Positions 1 through 6,929 of a DNA stretch of 64,000 bases are shown one piece after another. A program made the position numbers and the translations under genes. The notes under the pieces were generated by a model. That model was not told the DNA's origin. It made no database searches and was given only the letters and a program-made list of their open reading frames with translations. Origin of the DNA: Clostridium acidisoli DSM 12555 (GTDB lineage: Bacteria; Bacillota; Clostridia; Clostridiales; Clostridiaceae); the NCBI RefSeq assembly GCF_900176305.1, contig NZ_FWXH01000002.1, positions 868,001-932,000 of the forward strand. Reading direction: 5' to 3'. The first letter of the stretch is position 1, and every line of letters starts with the position of its first letter.

Positions 1-359
1 CTTGCTATTGCTCCACCCATACTAAAACCTAATAATCCTATTTTATCCTTATCTACAAAATATAAATTATTCACATAGTTTAATATGTTATTTGCATCTT
101 CTAGCTCCCTACTTAATGTCATATCTATAAAATCTCCATCACTTTCACCACTGCCAGCGAAATCAAATCGTATACTTGCTATTCCATTGCTTTCAAGAAT
201 TCTTGAGAACTTAACAAACATAAAATGTGGTCCCATTTTATTCCCACAAAATCCATGATAAATTATTACTATTGGTGCCTTTTTATTTAAACCTTCAGGT
301 ATGTGAAGCATACCTCTAAGAATTGATTTTCCACTTTTTATTTCTACTGACTTTTGCAT
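1..359 (-). CDS. Alpha/beta hydrolase, N-terminal part (runs off the window)
   Basis: Serine hydrolase of the alpha/beta fold; its substrate cannot be told. The first 119 codons are visible and the rest lies before base 1. The translation begins [11 protein letters not shown], has an HGF oxyanion-hole motif near residue 33, an [11 protein letters not shown] segment typical of this family, and the nucleophile elbow GFSMGG at the window edge. The ATG at 359 is preceded by a GGGGGTG ribosome site, which fixes the start. The catalytic Asp and His are outside the window. It is probably a cytoplasmic esterase or acyl-peptidase-like protein; no signal peptide is seen. Confidence 0.85.
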   Translation of the reverse strand, partial: MQKSVEIKSGKSILRGMLHIPEGLNKKAPIVIIYHGFCGNKMGPHFMFVKFSRILESNGIASIRFDFAGSGESDGDFIDMTLSRELEDANNILNYVNNLYFVDKDKIGLLGFSMGGAIA

Positions 360-482
360 TAAAACACACCCCCGCATTATTCCCTAGTATTCACATGCAT
401 TTAGTATATTATTATAGGTATGTTTTGTCAACTATTTTAATCCGTTTCATTCAAACTAATGCAGTCTTAAGAAATTTGTGGT

Positions 483-1484
483 TTAATGCTTTGTTGGTTT
501 TTTTATTTCTATTTTTCCCCTAAGATATTTAAGGAGACAGTTATTTAAGTTTTTATTTAATATATCTATATTATTTTCCTTTATGAAATCCCAACCTATC
601 CAATTAAAATTTGCTTCTTTCGGTAGTTTATTATCTACTTCTGGATTAAGTGAAGGAAAACTGGCTCCTGCACAAATTTTGCCAACTTCTACTCCATTGA
701 AAAAATTAGCAATGTTTTCAAGTTTCTTGGCTTTTGATTTTTTTACAAGCATGGTTACAGGACTTATAATTGCTCCTTCCCTAGGCCATATTATCTTTAC
801 TTTGTCCTTATTTATTATAGTCTTAGCATAAAAATATGGCATGACACTAATTACAGGAGCGTTTTGTTTATTCATTCCTATATTTCTTACCATTTGCGAT
901 GGATGAAGTCCTTTCATAACAGATCTTCCTAATTTTTTTATTCCATCCTCTCCATATTCTTTATATACCGTCAATAATGTGGTTTCGCAAAACGAATCCT
1001 TGTTACCTCTTATTGCCACCTTATTTTTGTATTCTGGTTTAAGTATATCTTCAAAGCTCTCAGGTAATGGAAGTTCTCCAAGCAGTGTAAGATCAACAAC
1101 TATTACTAATATGTCCATAGAAATTATACTGTAATTTCTATATGGATCTTTTATTTTTGCAGAAATAAAATTAGCATTAGGTAAATAGTTTGATGTATCT
1201 ATAAAAAGTCCTTTTTCTACAAATTTACTTCTAAATTTATTATCATAAAAATTATTGATTCCTGAAGATATTATTATGTCTGGTATTTGTTCAATACATT
1301 GAAAGTGTTCAACCTTATTATAATATGATAGCTGGTTGTTTGCGTTACTATCAATAATATAATGAAATTCATTTTCTGTTTTACATTGTTTAAGATACTT
1401 TTTAAATTGTTCACTTATTGGAACCTTTAGTGGACATGGTAATAAGGCAAATAAGTTAAGCACTTTTTCATCTATCTCTCCCAA
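483..1484 (-). CDS. Cytosolic solute-binding-protein-like protein (last gene of GTPase/ABC operon)
   Basis: The fold resembles bacterial extracellular solute-binding proteins of the iron/polyamine class, but there is no signal peptide or lipobox, so it should remain in the cytoplasm. The N-terminus carries an ALLPCPLKVPISEQF segment (about residues 13-27) with one Cys. I prefer the TTG at 1484 because a GGAGG lies 8 bases upstream (1493-1497); a more upstream TTG at 1499 overlaps that site. The gene follows the ABC ATPase by 17 bases and no membrane permease is present, so ordinary import is unlikely. I infer a role in presenting a metal, oxyanion or cofactor to the partner ATPase and GTPase. 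The substrate is unknown. Confidence 0.7.
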   Translation of the reverse strand: MGEIDEKVLNLFALLPCPLKVPISEQFKKYLKQCKTENEFHYIIDSNANNQLSYYNKVEHFQCIEQIPDIIISSGINNFYDNKFRSKFVEKGLFIDTSNYLPNANFISAKIKDPYRNYSIISMDILVIVVDLTLLGELPLPESFEDILKPEYKNKVAIRGNKDSFCETTLLTVYKEYGEDGIKKLGRSVMKGLHPSQMVRNIGMNKQNAPVISVMPYFYAKTIINKDKVKIIWPREGAIISPVTMLVKKSKAKKLENIANFFNGVEVGKICAGASFPSLNPEVDNKLPKEANFNWIGWDFIKENNIDILNKNLNNCLLKYLRGKIEIKKPTKH

Positions 1485-1501
1485 AATTAATTCCTCCAAA
1501 C

Positions 1502-2527
1502 TTAATTTAAATCCGTAAAATATTTTTTTATATCAAAATTAATTTTCTCACCATTTCTTATTAGATTCCTTAGCATAAGTATTTTATTATCAAAGCTCTG
1601 CAATGTCTTTAGATTTTTCTCTTCTATTAAATCTGTATCAATAATTTTACTTATACCTCCATTTTTTATAACAATTCTTTTGTTTCCCATAAGCGCTAGT
1701 ATTGGATCGTGCGTTGACATTAAAACTATCTTATCTTTTTTTACTAGAAGTTCTATTGCCTTCTTTCTATCTACTCCTGCATTTTCTATTTCATCAATAA
1801 GTACAATTGGAGAAATACTTAACAATGCCGTATCTGCAATCATAAGGGCCCTTGACTGTCCACCACTAAGTTGTGTTAAAGACGTTTCCATAAAAAATTC
1901 TTCACCAGATAATTCATTTGCACATTTAACTATATCCTCAACACATTGTGCTATATTTTCTATCATTCTACTGGACGCATGCATTGTTATAAATTCTTTT
2001 ACAGATAAATCCATTACAAAATTCATATTTTGTGACAACTGTGCTACTAATTTATTGTTTAAAGAAAATCTTACCTCCTCATCAGGTGCTTCACCATTTA
2101 TTAGTATTTGTCTTCCTGTTGGTGTGTCACCTTGTGCAAGTGCTTCAATATCCGCCAAAAGTCTGCTCTTACCTGAACCAGTATGACCAACTATGCATAT
2201 TATCTCACCTGGCCTTATTGTTACCCTTACATCTTCTAAATTTCCACATTTATTATGTCCCCCAACAATTGTTATATTTTTTAAATTTTGATCCAGCCCT
2301 TTATTTATTTCTTCCATACTGTCCATAAATGAAATGAAATGTTCCATTATTTCTTCTCTTCCAATACCAATATCTTCGAAAAAATAGTCATCCATTTCAT
2401 TAAACATCTCTTTAACATTTTTATTATTTGCTTCATATTGAATGCCTAGAGGTGAAAAAAATCCTTCTACATAAGGATACTCTTCATATAAGTTTTTCAT
2501 ACTTAACTCAGCAATTTTATCTTTCAT
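1502..2527 (-). CDS. ABC-type ATPase with N-terminal DUF1858/ScdA-like helical domain
   Basis: A soluble protein of 341 residues. Residues 1-80 resemble the small helical DUF1858/ScdA_N type (LYEEYPYVEGFFSPLGIQ), and residues 85-290 form a complete ABC ATPase: Walker A GHTGSGKS at 114-121, a Q-loop near 164, signature LSGGQ at 220-224, Walker B IVLIDE at 241-246 and the switch His in STHD near 273. It has no membrane segments and no permease gene nearby. Its start overlaps the stop of the upstream GTPase gene by 4 bases (ATGA), so the two are translationally coupled. The product may power a conformational or metal-transfer step in the cytoplasm; this is inference from gene order only. Confidence 0.75.
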   Translation of the reverse strand: MKDKIAELSMKNLYEEYPYVEGFFSPLGIQYEANNKNVKEMFNEMDDYFFEDIGIGREEIMEHFISFMDSMEEINKGLDQNLKNITIVGGHNKCGNLEDVRVTIRPGEIICIVGHTGSGKSRLLADIEALAQGDTPTGRQILINGEAPDEEVRFSLNNKLVAQLSQNMNFVMDLSVKEFITMHASSRMIENIAQCVEDIVKCANELSGEEFFMETSLTQLSGGQSRALMIADTALLSISPIVLIDEIENAGVDRKKAIELLVKKDKIVLMSTHDPILALMGNKRIVIKNGGISKIIDTDLIEEKNLKTLQSFDNKILMLRNLIRNGEKINFDIKKYFTDLN

Positions 2528-3222
2528 AATAATTCATCCCCAAAATCTATCTTTTTAACATTTCCCATCTGATAATCATTTCCGATCTTAGTTTCACCTA
2601 GACAATATGAACATAATGCTGCTGGCATAGTAAATCTTAATTTTTTATTTTCTAATTCATATACGTCTGATGAATTTTCTATATGTTTACTTAAAATATA
2701 CGCGCCTTGTCCTGTTATTCCATTAATAAATACAATTACTGCTTTGGGATTAGACTGTTTTATTTTAAATGCAAAAACTTCTCTCTCTGCTTGAGATACA
2801 ATGTCCCATTTGGTAATCACAACTATATCTGCTAGCTTAAGCATTGGCCCTATTTTTTTAGGTGTATTTATGCCAGATAAATTGTCTATTACACATACTG
2901 CAAGTATATCTTTTATATGTGGTGAGCATCTATTGCATAGACCTGCACTTTCACTAATAAGTATGTCTGCACTGGTCTTTATTCCCCATTTAACCGCATC
3001 TTCAATATTGCTTATAAAAAAATGATCTGGACAAAGATTACCCGATATCCCGACTTTAACGGGAATATTAGCTTTTTTGTATAATAGATCATCATATGTA
3101 GATAAGCAATCAAATTTTATAACTGAAACCATTTTGTCTGCTTCTTTTAGACAATGGATCACCTTAAGTATTACTGAAGTTTTACCTGATGATGGAGGCC
3201 CTGAAAAGGTAATTAGCTTCAT
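2524..3222 (-). CDS. G3E-like GTPase (HypB/UreG/CooC-type P-loop protein)
   Basis: A P-loop GTPase of 232 residues, resembling the SIMIBI/G3E proteins that load metals into enzymes. Walker A is GPPSSGKTS (8-16). A Cys pair occurs in ESAGLCNRC (91-99), a TKWD base-recognition motif at 137-140 and a second CxxC (CSYC, 204-207) near the C-terminus. The paired cysteines suggest metal or FeS binding. The ATG at 3222 is chosen because GAGGG (3231-3235) lies 8 bases upstream; an upstream GTG falls inside that site. It leads an operon with the ABC ATPase and the solute-binding-like protein. The client enzyme is unknown and no hydrogenase, urease or CODH gene is in the window. Confidence 0.75.
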   Translation of the reverse strand: MKLITFSGPPSSGKTSVILKVIHCLKEADKMVSVIKFDCLSTYDDLLYKKANIPVKVGISGNLCPDHFFISNIEDAVKWGIKTSADILISESAGLCNRCSPHIKDILAVCVIDNLSGINTPKKIGPMLKLADIVVITKWDIVSQAEREVFAFKIKQSNPKAVIVFINGITGQGAYILSKHIENSSDVYELENKKLRFTMPAALCSYCLGETKIGNDYQMGNVKKIDFGDELL

Positions 3223-3327
3223 ATACAACACCCTCTTTATAAAACGCTTTATTTTTGATAATTATATATATTATAATCTATTTTAACGTAAAAATCATAA
3301 TATAGTATAGCTTACTATATTATTTTC

Positions 3328-5307
3328 TTATAAATATATATCAGAAAATTCAATATTGATTTTTTCTTTATGTACAGCTATAATCTCATTACTTTCATTT
3401 ATAACATTGTCCATAATTTGTTTTACTGGAAGGGATACGCTAAATTTACTTCCCTGACCATATTCACTTTTTACACTTATTTTTCCACCATGCATTTCTA
3501 CAAGTGATTTTACTAAAGAAAGTCCAATTCCACTACCTTCATGATTTCTTGTAAATGACTTATCAACTTGTACAAAACGTTCAAATATATCTTCTAATTT
3601 ATCCTTTTTTATACCTATTCCTGTATCTGTAACCGTAATTACAACATCCGTTCCCATATCATTTATATCAACCCAAATTGAGCCACCTTTTTCTGAAAAC
3701 TTTACGGCATTGGATAATAAATTTAACATTATTCTTTCAATTTTTTCAATATCACAAGCTATGAACTTTTCTTCTATGTCCGTATCAAATATTATACTTA
3801 TGCCTCTACTTTTTATGTAATTTGCAGCTGACTGTGTTATATCCTCAACTACTGAAACTATATCTCTATTTTCAAAATCTGCTTTTAAATATCCTGAATC
3901 TATTTTATTCATATCAATTAAATTATTGACAAGTTTTAATAGTCTAAAACAATTTTGCTTCATAACATCAAAATAGTTACTTGTGTCTTTTCCAATAATT
4001 TTTATTGAGCCATCTTTAATTAAAAGATTAAATAACTGAAGGGTACTTAATATAATATTAAGAGGTGTCCTAAGTTCATGGGATATATTTGCAAAAAACT
4101 CTAATTGTTGTTGACTCTCAATTAATATCCTTTCTTTTAATCTAAGTTTCTCTGAATATTCTATTACTTCATCCTTAGCCTTTATATAATGTAAAATTAT
4201 GACTACAGAAAGGCTACCAAGAAATACTATTATTCCCCATTGAGTTAAATATAACTCTGAATGCTTTTTATTAAAATTCCAATTTAATATATCAAAAATC
4301 CCAAAGGCACAAAGCATGCTAAAGCCTAAAGTAAATATTTTAATTTCAATGTCCCACTCTAAATAAGTTTTCATAATTACTATAATTGAAATTAACATAC
4401 TTAATCCAAATGAACAATAATACACTGGTAAAGTTCCATTTACAGGCATAATATTTAATAAATCACATAAAAGGCTTATAACTAAAAGCATTCCATGAAA
4501 AGCTGCTGAAGTTCTAAAAATACTATGGAACTTATTATTGAGTAAATTATCTATAAACAAACTGAAAGCTACTGGCATTAAATACTGAGATATAATCTTT
4601 ATGTATTCCCAAAGCTCTGGAGTATAAATAAAAATTTGTTTTATACTACCTTCAGCTATAAGCCACATTCCTGCAGTTATACAACACAAACTAAAATAAA
4701 TGAATATTTTACTTTCCTTTAACTTTATAAGTGAAACAAAAAGTGCACTAAACCCTATAATTACAAACAATAATGCCACTGTAAAATTCAAAAGATTTTT
4801 TTTTATTATATTTATGATAATATTAGACCTTGAACTCAATTCAAAGTTTCTAACAACACCACTTGGTAAATCACCAACAGAACACATCTTTATATATATG
4901 TATTTATCTCCGTAATTATCTGGTAAATCTATAATATGCCAAAAAGATCCTGGTAGCTTTTTTGAATTTTTATTATTAAAGTCTCCAAAACTATATATTT
5001 TCTTACCATCAATAAAAACCTGAAAATTTTGATTATAAGTATAAAAATATACACTTGGATCTCTATAATTACCTTTTGGTAATTTAGTCCTAACCCATAC
5101 AAATTTGTTAATAATAGCTTCATTAGGATTTCCAGGTACATTGAAATCTGTCCATAATTTTTTAGAATCAACTTCTTTGTATTGCCATCCAGTATTTACA
5201 GATGTTGATGCTGTTCTATATACTGTATTTTTATTTTCTACATTATAAACAGCTAAGACTATTAAAAGCATTATAATGGATACTACACAAATTGAAACCT
5301 TTTTCAT
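3328..5307 (-). CDS. Membrane sensor histidine kinase with 7TM-DISM-type input
   Basis: A hybrid-free sensor kinase of 659 residues. An N-terminal signal anchor (about 5-22) is followed by an extracytoplasmic domain with a carbohydrate-binding-like fold (about 40-165), seven or so hydrophobic segments (175-375), then a HisKA domain with H-box FANISHELRTPLN (phospho-His 410) and HATPase domain motifs NLLSNAVKFS (529-538), DTGIGI (561-566) and GSGIGLSLVK (591-600). The ATG at 5307 has AAGGAGAG five bases upstream; an ORF start 13 codons earlier lacks support. No response-regulator gene is adjacent, so it is an orphan kinase here. The ligand is unknown. An AT-rich 230-bp gap separates it from the next, divergent gene. 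Confidence 0.9.
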   Translation of the reverse strand: MKKVSICVVSIIMLLIVLAVYNVENKNTVYRTASTSVNTGWQYKEVDSKKLWTDFNVPGNPNEAIINKFVWVRTKLPKGNYRDPSVYFYTYNQNFQVFIDGKKIYSFGDFNNKNSKKLPGSFWHIIDLPDNYGDKYIYIKMCSVGDLPSGVVRNFELSSRSNIIINIIKKNLLNFTVALLFVIIGFSALFVSLIKLKESKIFIYFSLCCITAGMWLIAEGSIKQIFIYTPELWEYIKIISQYLMPVAFSLFIDNLLNNKFHSIFRTSAAFHGMLLVISLLCDLLNIMPVNGTLPVYYCSFGLSMLISIIVIMKTYLEWDIEIKIFTLGFSMLCAFGIFDILNWNFNKKHSELYLTQWGIIVFLGSLSVVIILHYIKAKDEVIEYSEKLRLKERILIESQQQLEFFANISHELRTPLNIILSTLQLFNLLIKDGSIKIIGKDTSNYFDVMKQNCFRLLKLVNNLIDMNKIDSGYLKADFENRDIVSVVEDITQSAANYIKSRGISIIFDTDIEEKFIACDIEKIERIMLNLLSNAVKFSEKGGSIWVDINDMGTDVVITVTDTGIGIKKDKLEDIFERFVQVDKSFTRNHEGSGIGLSLVKSLVEMHGGKISVKSEYGQGSKFSVSLPVKQIMDNVINESNEIIAVHKEKINIEFSDIYL

Positions 5308-5496
5308 GTTTACTCTCCTTCGATCTACGGCAAAAATTTTATACATTTCACTTAATTATAACAAATTTTCCTCAAATGCAACACAATATACTTATATTAA
5401 CATAACCTTAATCGTATAACATGTCAAAAATTACTATTTTATGTAATCAATATATAAAATAGTAACACTCAAGTAGATAAATTTATATACTATATT

Positions 5497-5542
5497 ATGC
5501 TTTATAAAAGCATTGTAACATTTGTCTTTATTTACAAATGTT
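5497..5542. promoter_or_regulatory. Two adjacent inverted repeats before the SPOCS-like gene
   Basis: ATGCTTT-ATA-AAAGCAT (5497-5513) is followed after three bases by AACATTTGT-N8-ACAAATGTT (5517-5542), both with perfect arms. They lie 36-80 bases upstream of the ATG at 5578 and have no T run for termination. They could be operators or leader hairpins; no sigma factor motif could be assigned with confidence. Confidence 0.4.
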
Positions 5543-5577
5543 TATAAAAATGTACACCTTAAAGGAGTGTTAACTAT

Positions 5578-6153
5578 ATGGATAATGAAGAGATTGACAG
5601 TTATAAGCCACCTAAGCCACGTAAAAAGGTTCTTCAAGTACCTGTAATCGTCGGTTGGGGTGAGAAACAGGAATTGGTAGTTAAAGTTTCTACAGTATCA
5701 CCACCAAGCCCTCCTGTTTTCAGAATAAAAGATATTGATAAAACAGTTGAAATTACAAATGTTTTAATTGTACCCCCTACTTGTAAAACCGGAGATAAAT
5801 GGCACGGAAAAGTTATTTTAGATGGTTTTATCGATAAAAATGTAAATTATAAAACAATAACAGATTATGAACCCGATGCTGTAAATGGTCCATTATATCA
5901 CTTTACAACAAGAATAGAATTTGCTACTTTTGTTGACGTGGTTGCTGATGAACCATTTAGTGAAGACGACAATGCAGAAATATTAGAAGCTTATGTAGAA
6001 GGGGAAAAAGAAGAATTATTAGATCCTAATCCTTTGGCTGACGGTGCACCTGATTGGGCTGTAACCTATAATAGGCTCCTTGAAAAAATCATTGTAAAAA
6101 TCAAGCTTAAAATTACAAAAATAGAGCATGTTCCTGTAGCTGTAGATCCTTGA
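5578..6153 (+). CDS. SPOCS (DUF3794)-like putative spore coat/morphogenesis protein
   Basis: A soluble 191-residue protein with no signal peptide. The central part (about 57-125) has the alternating pattern of a SPOCS/DUF3794 domain: VEITNVLIVPPTC, a GKVILDGFIDKNVNYKT strand pair, then HFTTRIEFATFVDV. A second beta segment, IVKIKLKITKIEHV, closes the protein, after an acidic stretch near 128-150. SPOCS domains are known in clostridial spore coat/cortex morphogenetic proteins such as SipL; that link here is by pattern only. AAAGGAGTG lies eight bases before the ATG. It converges on a CotE-like gene across a shared terminator. Confidence 0.5.
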   Translation: MDNEEIDSYKPPKPRKKVLQVPVIVGWGEKQELVVKVSTVSPPSPPVFRIKDIDKTVEITNVLIVPPTCKTGDKWHGKVILDGFIDKNVNYKTITDYEPDAVNGPLYHFTTRIEFATFVDVVADEPFSEDDNAEILEAYVEGEKEELLDPNPLADGAPDWAVTYNRLLEKIIVKIKLKITKIEHVPVAVDP

Positions 6154-6176
6154 ATTGCTATAAAATAATGTAAAAT

Positions 6177-6214
6177 AAAAAGCACAGCTAAAATTTTATT
6201 AACTGTGCTTTTTT
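6177..6214. terminator. Bidirectional intrinsic terminator
   Basis: AAAAGCACAG and CTGTGCTTTT form a perfect 10-bp stem around a 15-base loop, with A and T runs on both sides. It lies between two convergent genes ending at 6153 and 6223 and can serve both. Confidence 0.85.
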
Positions 6215-6222
6215 ATATACTA

Positions 6223-6837
6223 CTATTTATTTTTCTTTGATATATTTTTTAATGCATCAAAATCCATATGCATTAATTGTTCTATGGAATAGCCTTCATT
6301 TTCATGAAATTGAAGTACTTCTGATTCATGCTCAGCTTTTGTGCTACTTATTTCATCCTGATTGTTTTTTTCTAATTCTATATTATCATTCTCTTCTTTT
6401 GCATTTTCATCTTCATTTTCATCTTCATCTTTTACATTTTCATTCTCATCTATTTCATAATTAAACTGTATATTTCCTGAGACTTCAATTTCATAATATG
6501 AAGAATTATGATGTTTATTCTTTAAATTAAATTTACATGTAGGTTGAAATCTTGTTTCTTCAATATGTTTTTTGTAATCATTGTCTTGAAAAAATTCACT
6601 TTGAGAAAACACTTCCAAAAAAGTTTTTCTAATGCTTTTAACTTCATATTTATTTTTTTTCTTGCTTATGCGGCTATAGAATATCAGTATATCGTACTCT
6701 CCGTAAGCAGCAATTTTTTCATCTTCTAATTCTTTAGTAAAAATATTTATAGGTTTAACTTTAGAATCTATTATGGTATTATGGTCAAAATCTTGTAGTT
6801 CTGTTACATAGGAAATTTCTTTATTAATACTTAACAT
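6223..6837 (-). CDS. CotE-like putative spore coat protein with acidic tail
   Basis: The protein has 204 residues. Its layout parallels Bacillus CotE: an ILIFYSRISKKKNKYEV segment resembling the VWYSYSNNTKTEV region, a QPTCKF motif resembling QPNCTEV, then a strand region (YEIEVSGNIQFNYEI) and a very acidic low-complexity tail (about 128-160, rich in DEN). There is no signal peptide. The ATG at 6837 has an AGGTGAGG ribosome site. If correct, it acts in assembly of the outer coat in the mother cell. The convergent neighbour is also coat-like. The assignment is by pattern recognition, so moderate confidence; no catalytic motif is present. Confidence 0.5.
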   Translation of the reverse strand: MLSINKEISYVTELQDFDHNTIIDSKVKPINIFTKELEDEKIAAYGEYDILIFYSRISKKKNKYEVKSIRKTFLEVFSQSEFFQDNDYKKHIEETRFQPTCKFNLKNKHHNSSYYEIEVSGNIQFNYEIDENENVKDEDENEDENAKEENDNIELEKNNQDEISSTKAEHESEVLQFHENEGYSIEQLMHMDFDALKNISKKNK

Positions 6838-6929
6838 AAATACAGCCTCACCTTACTCTATACTATATTTATATTTTATCCTTTATTTCGTATATTGTTA
6901 CTAAGTTAACCTAATAATTGCTTTTAACT

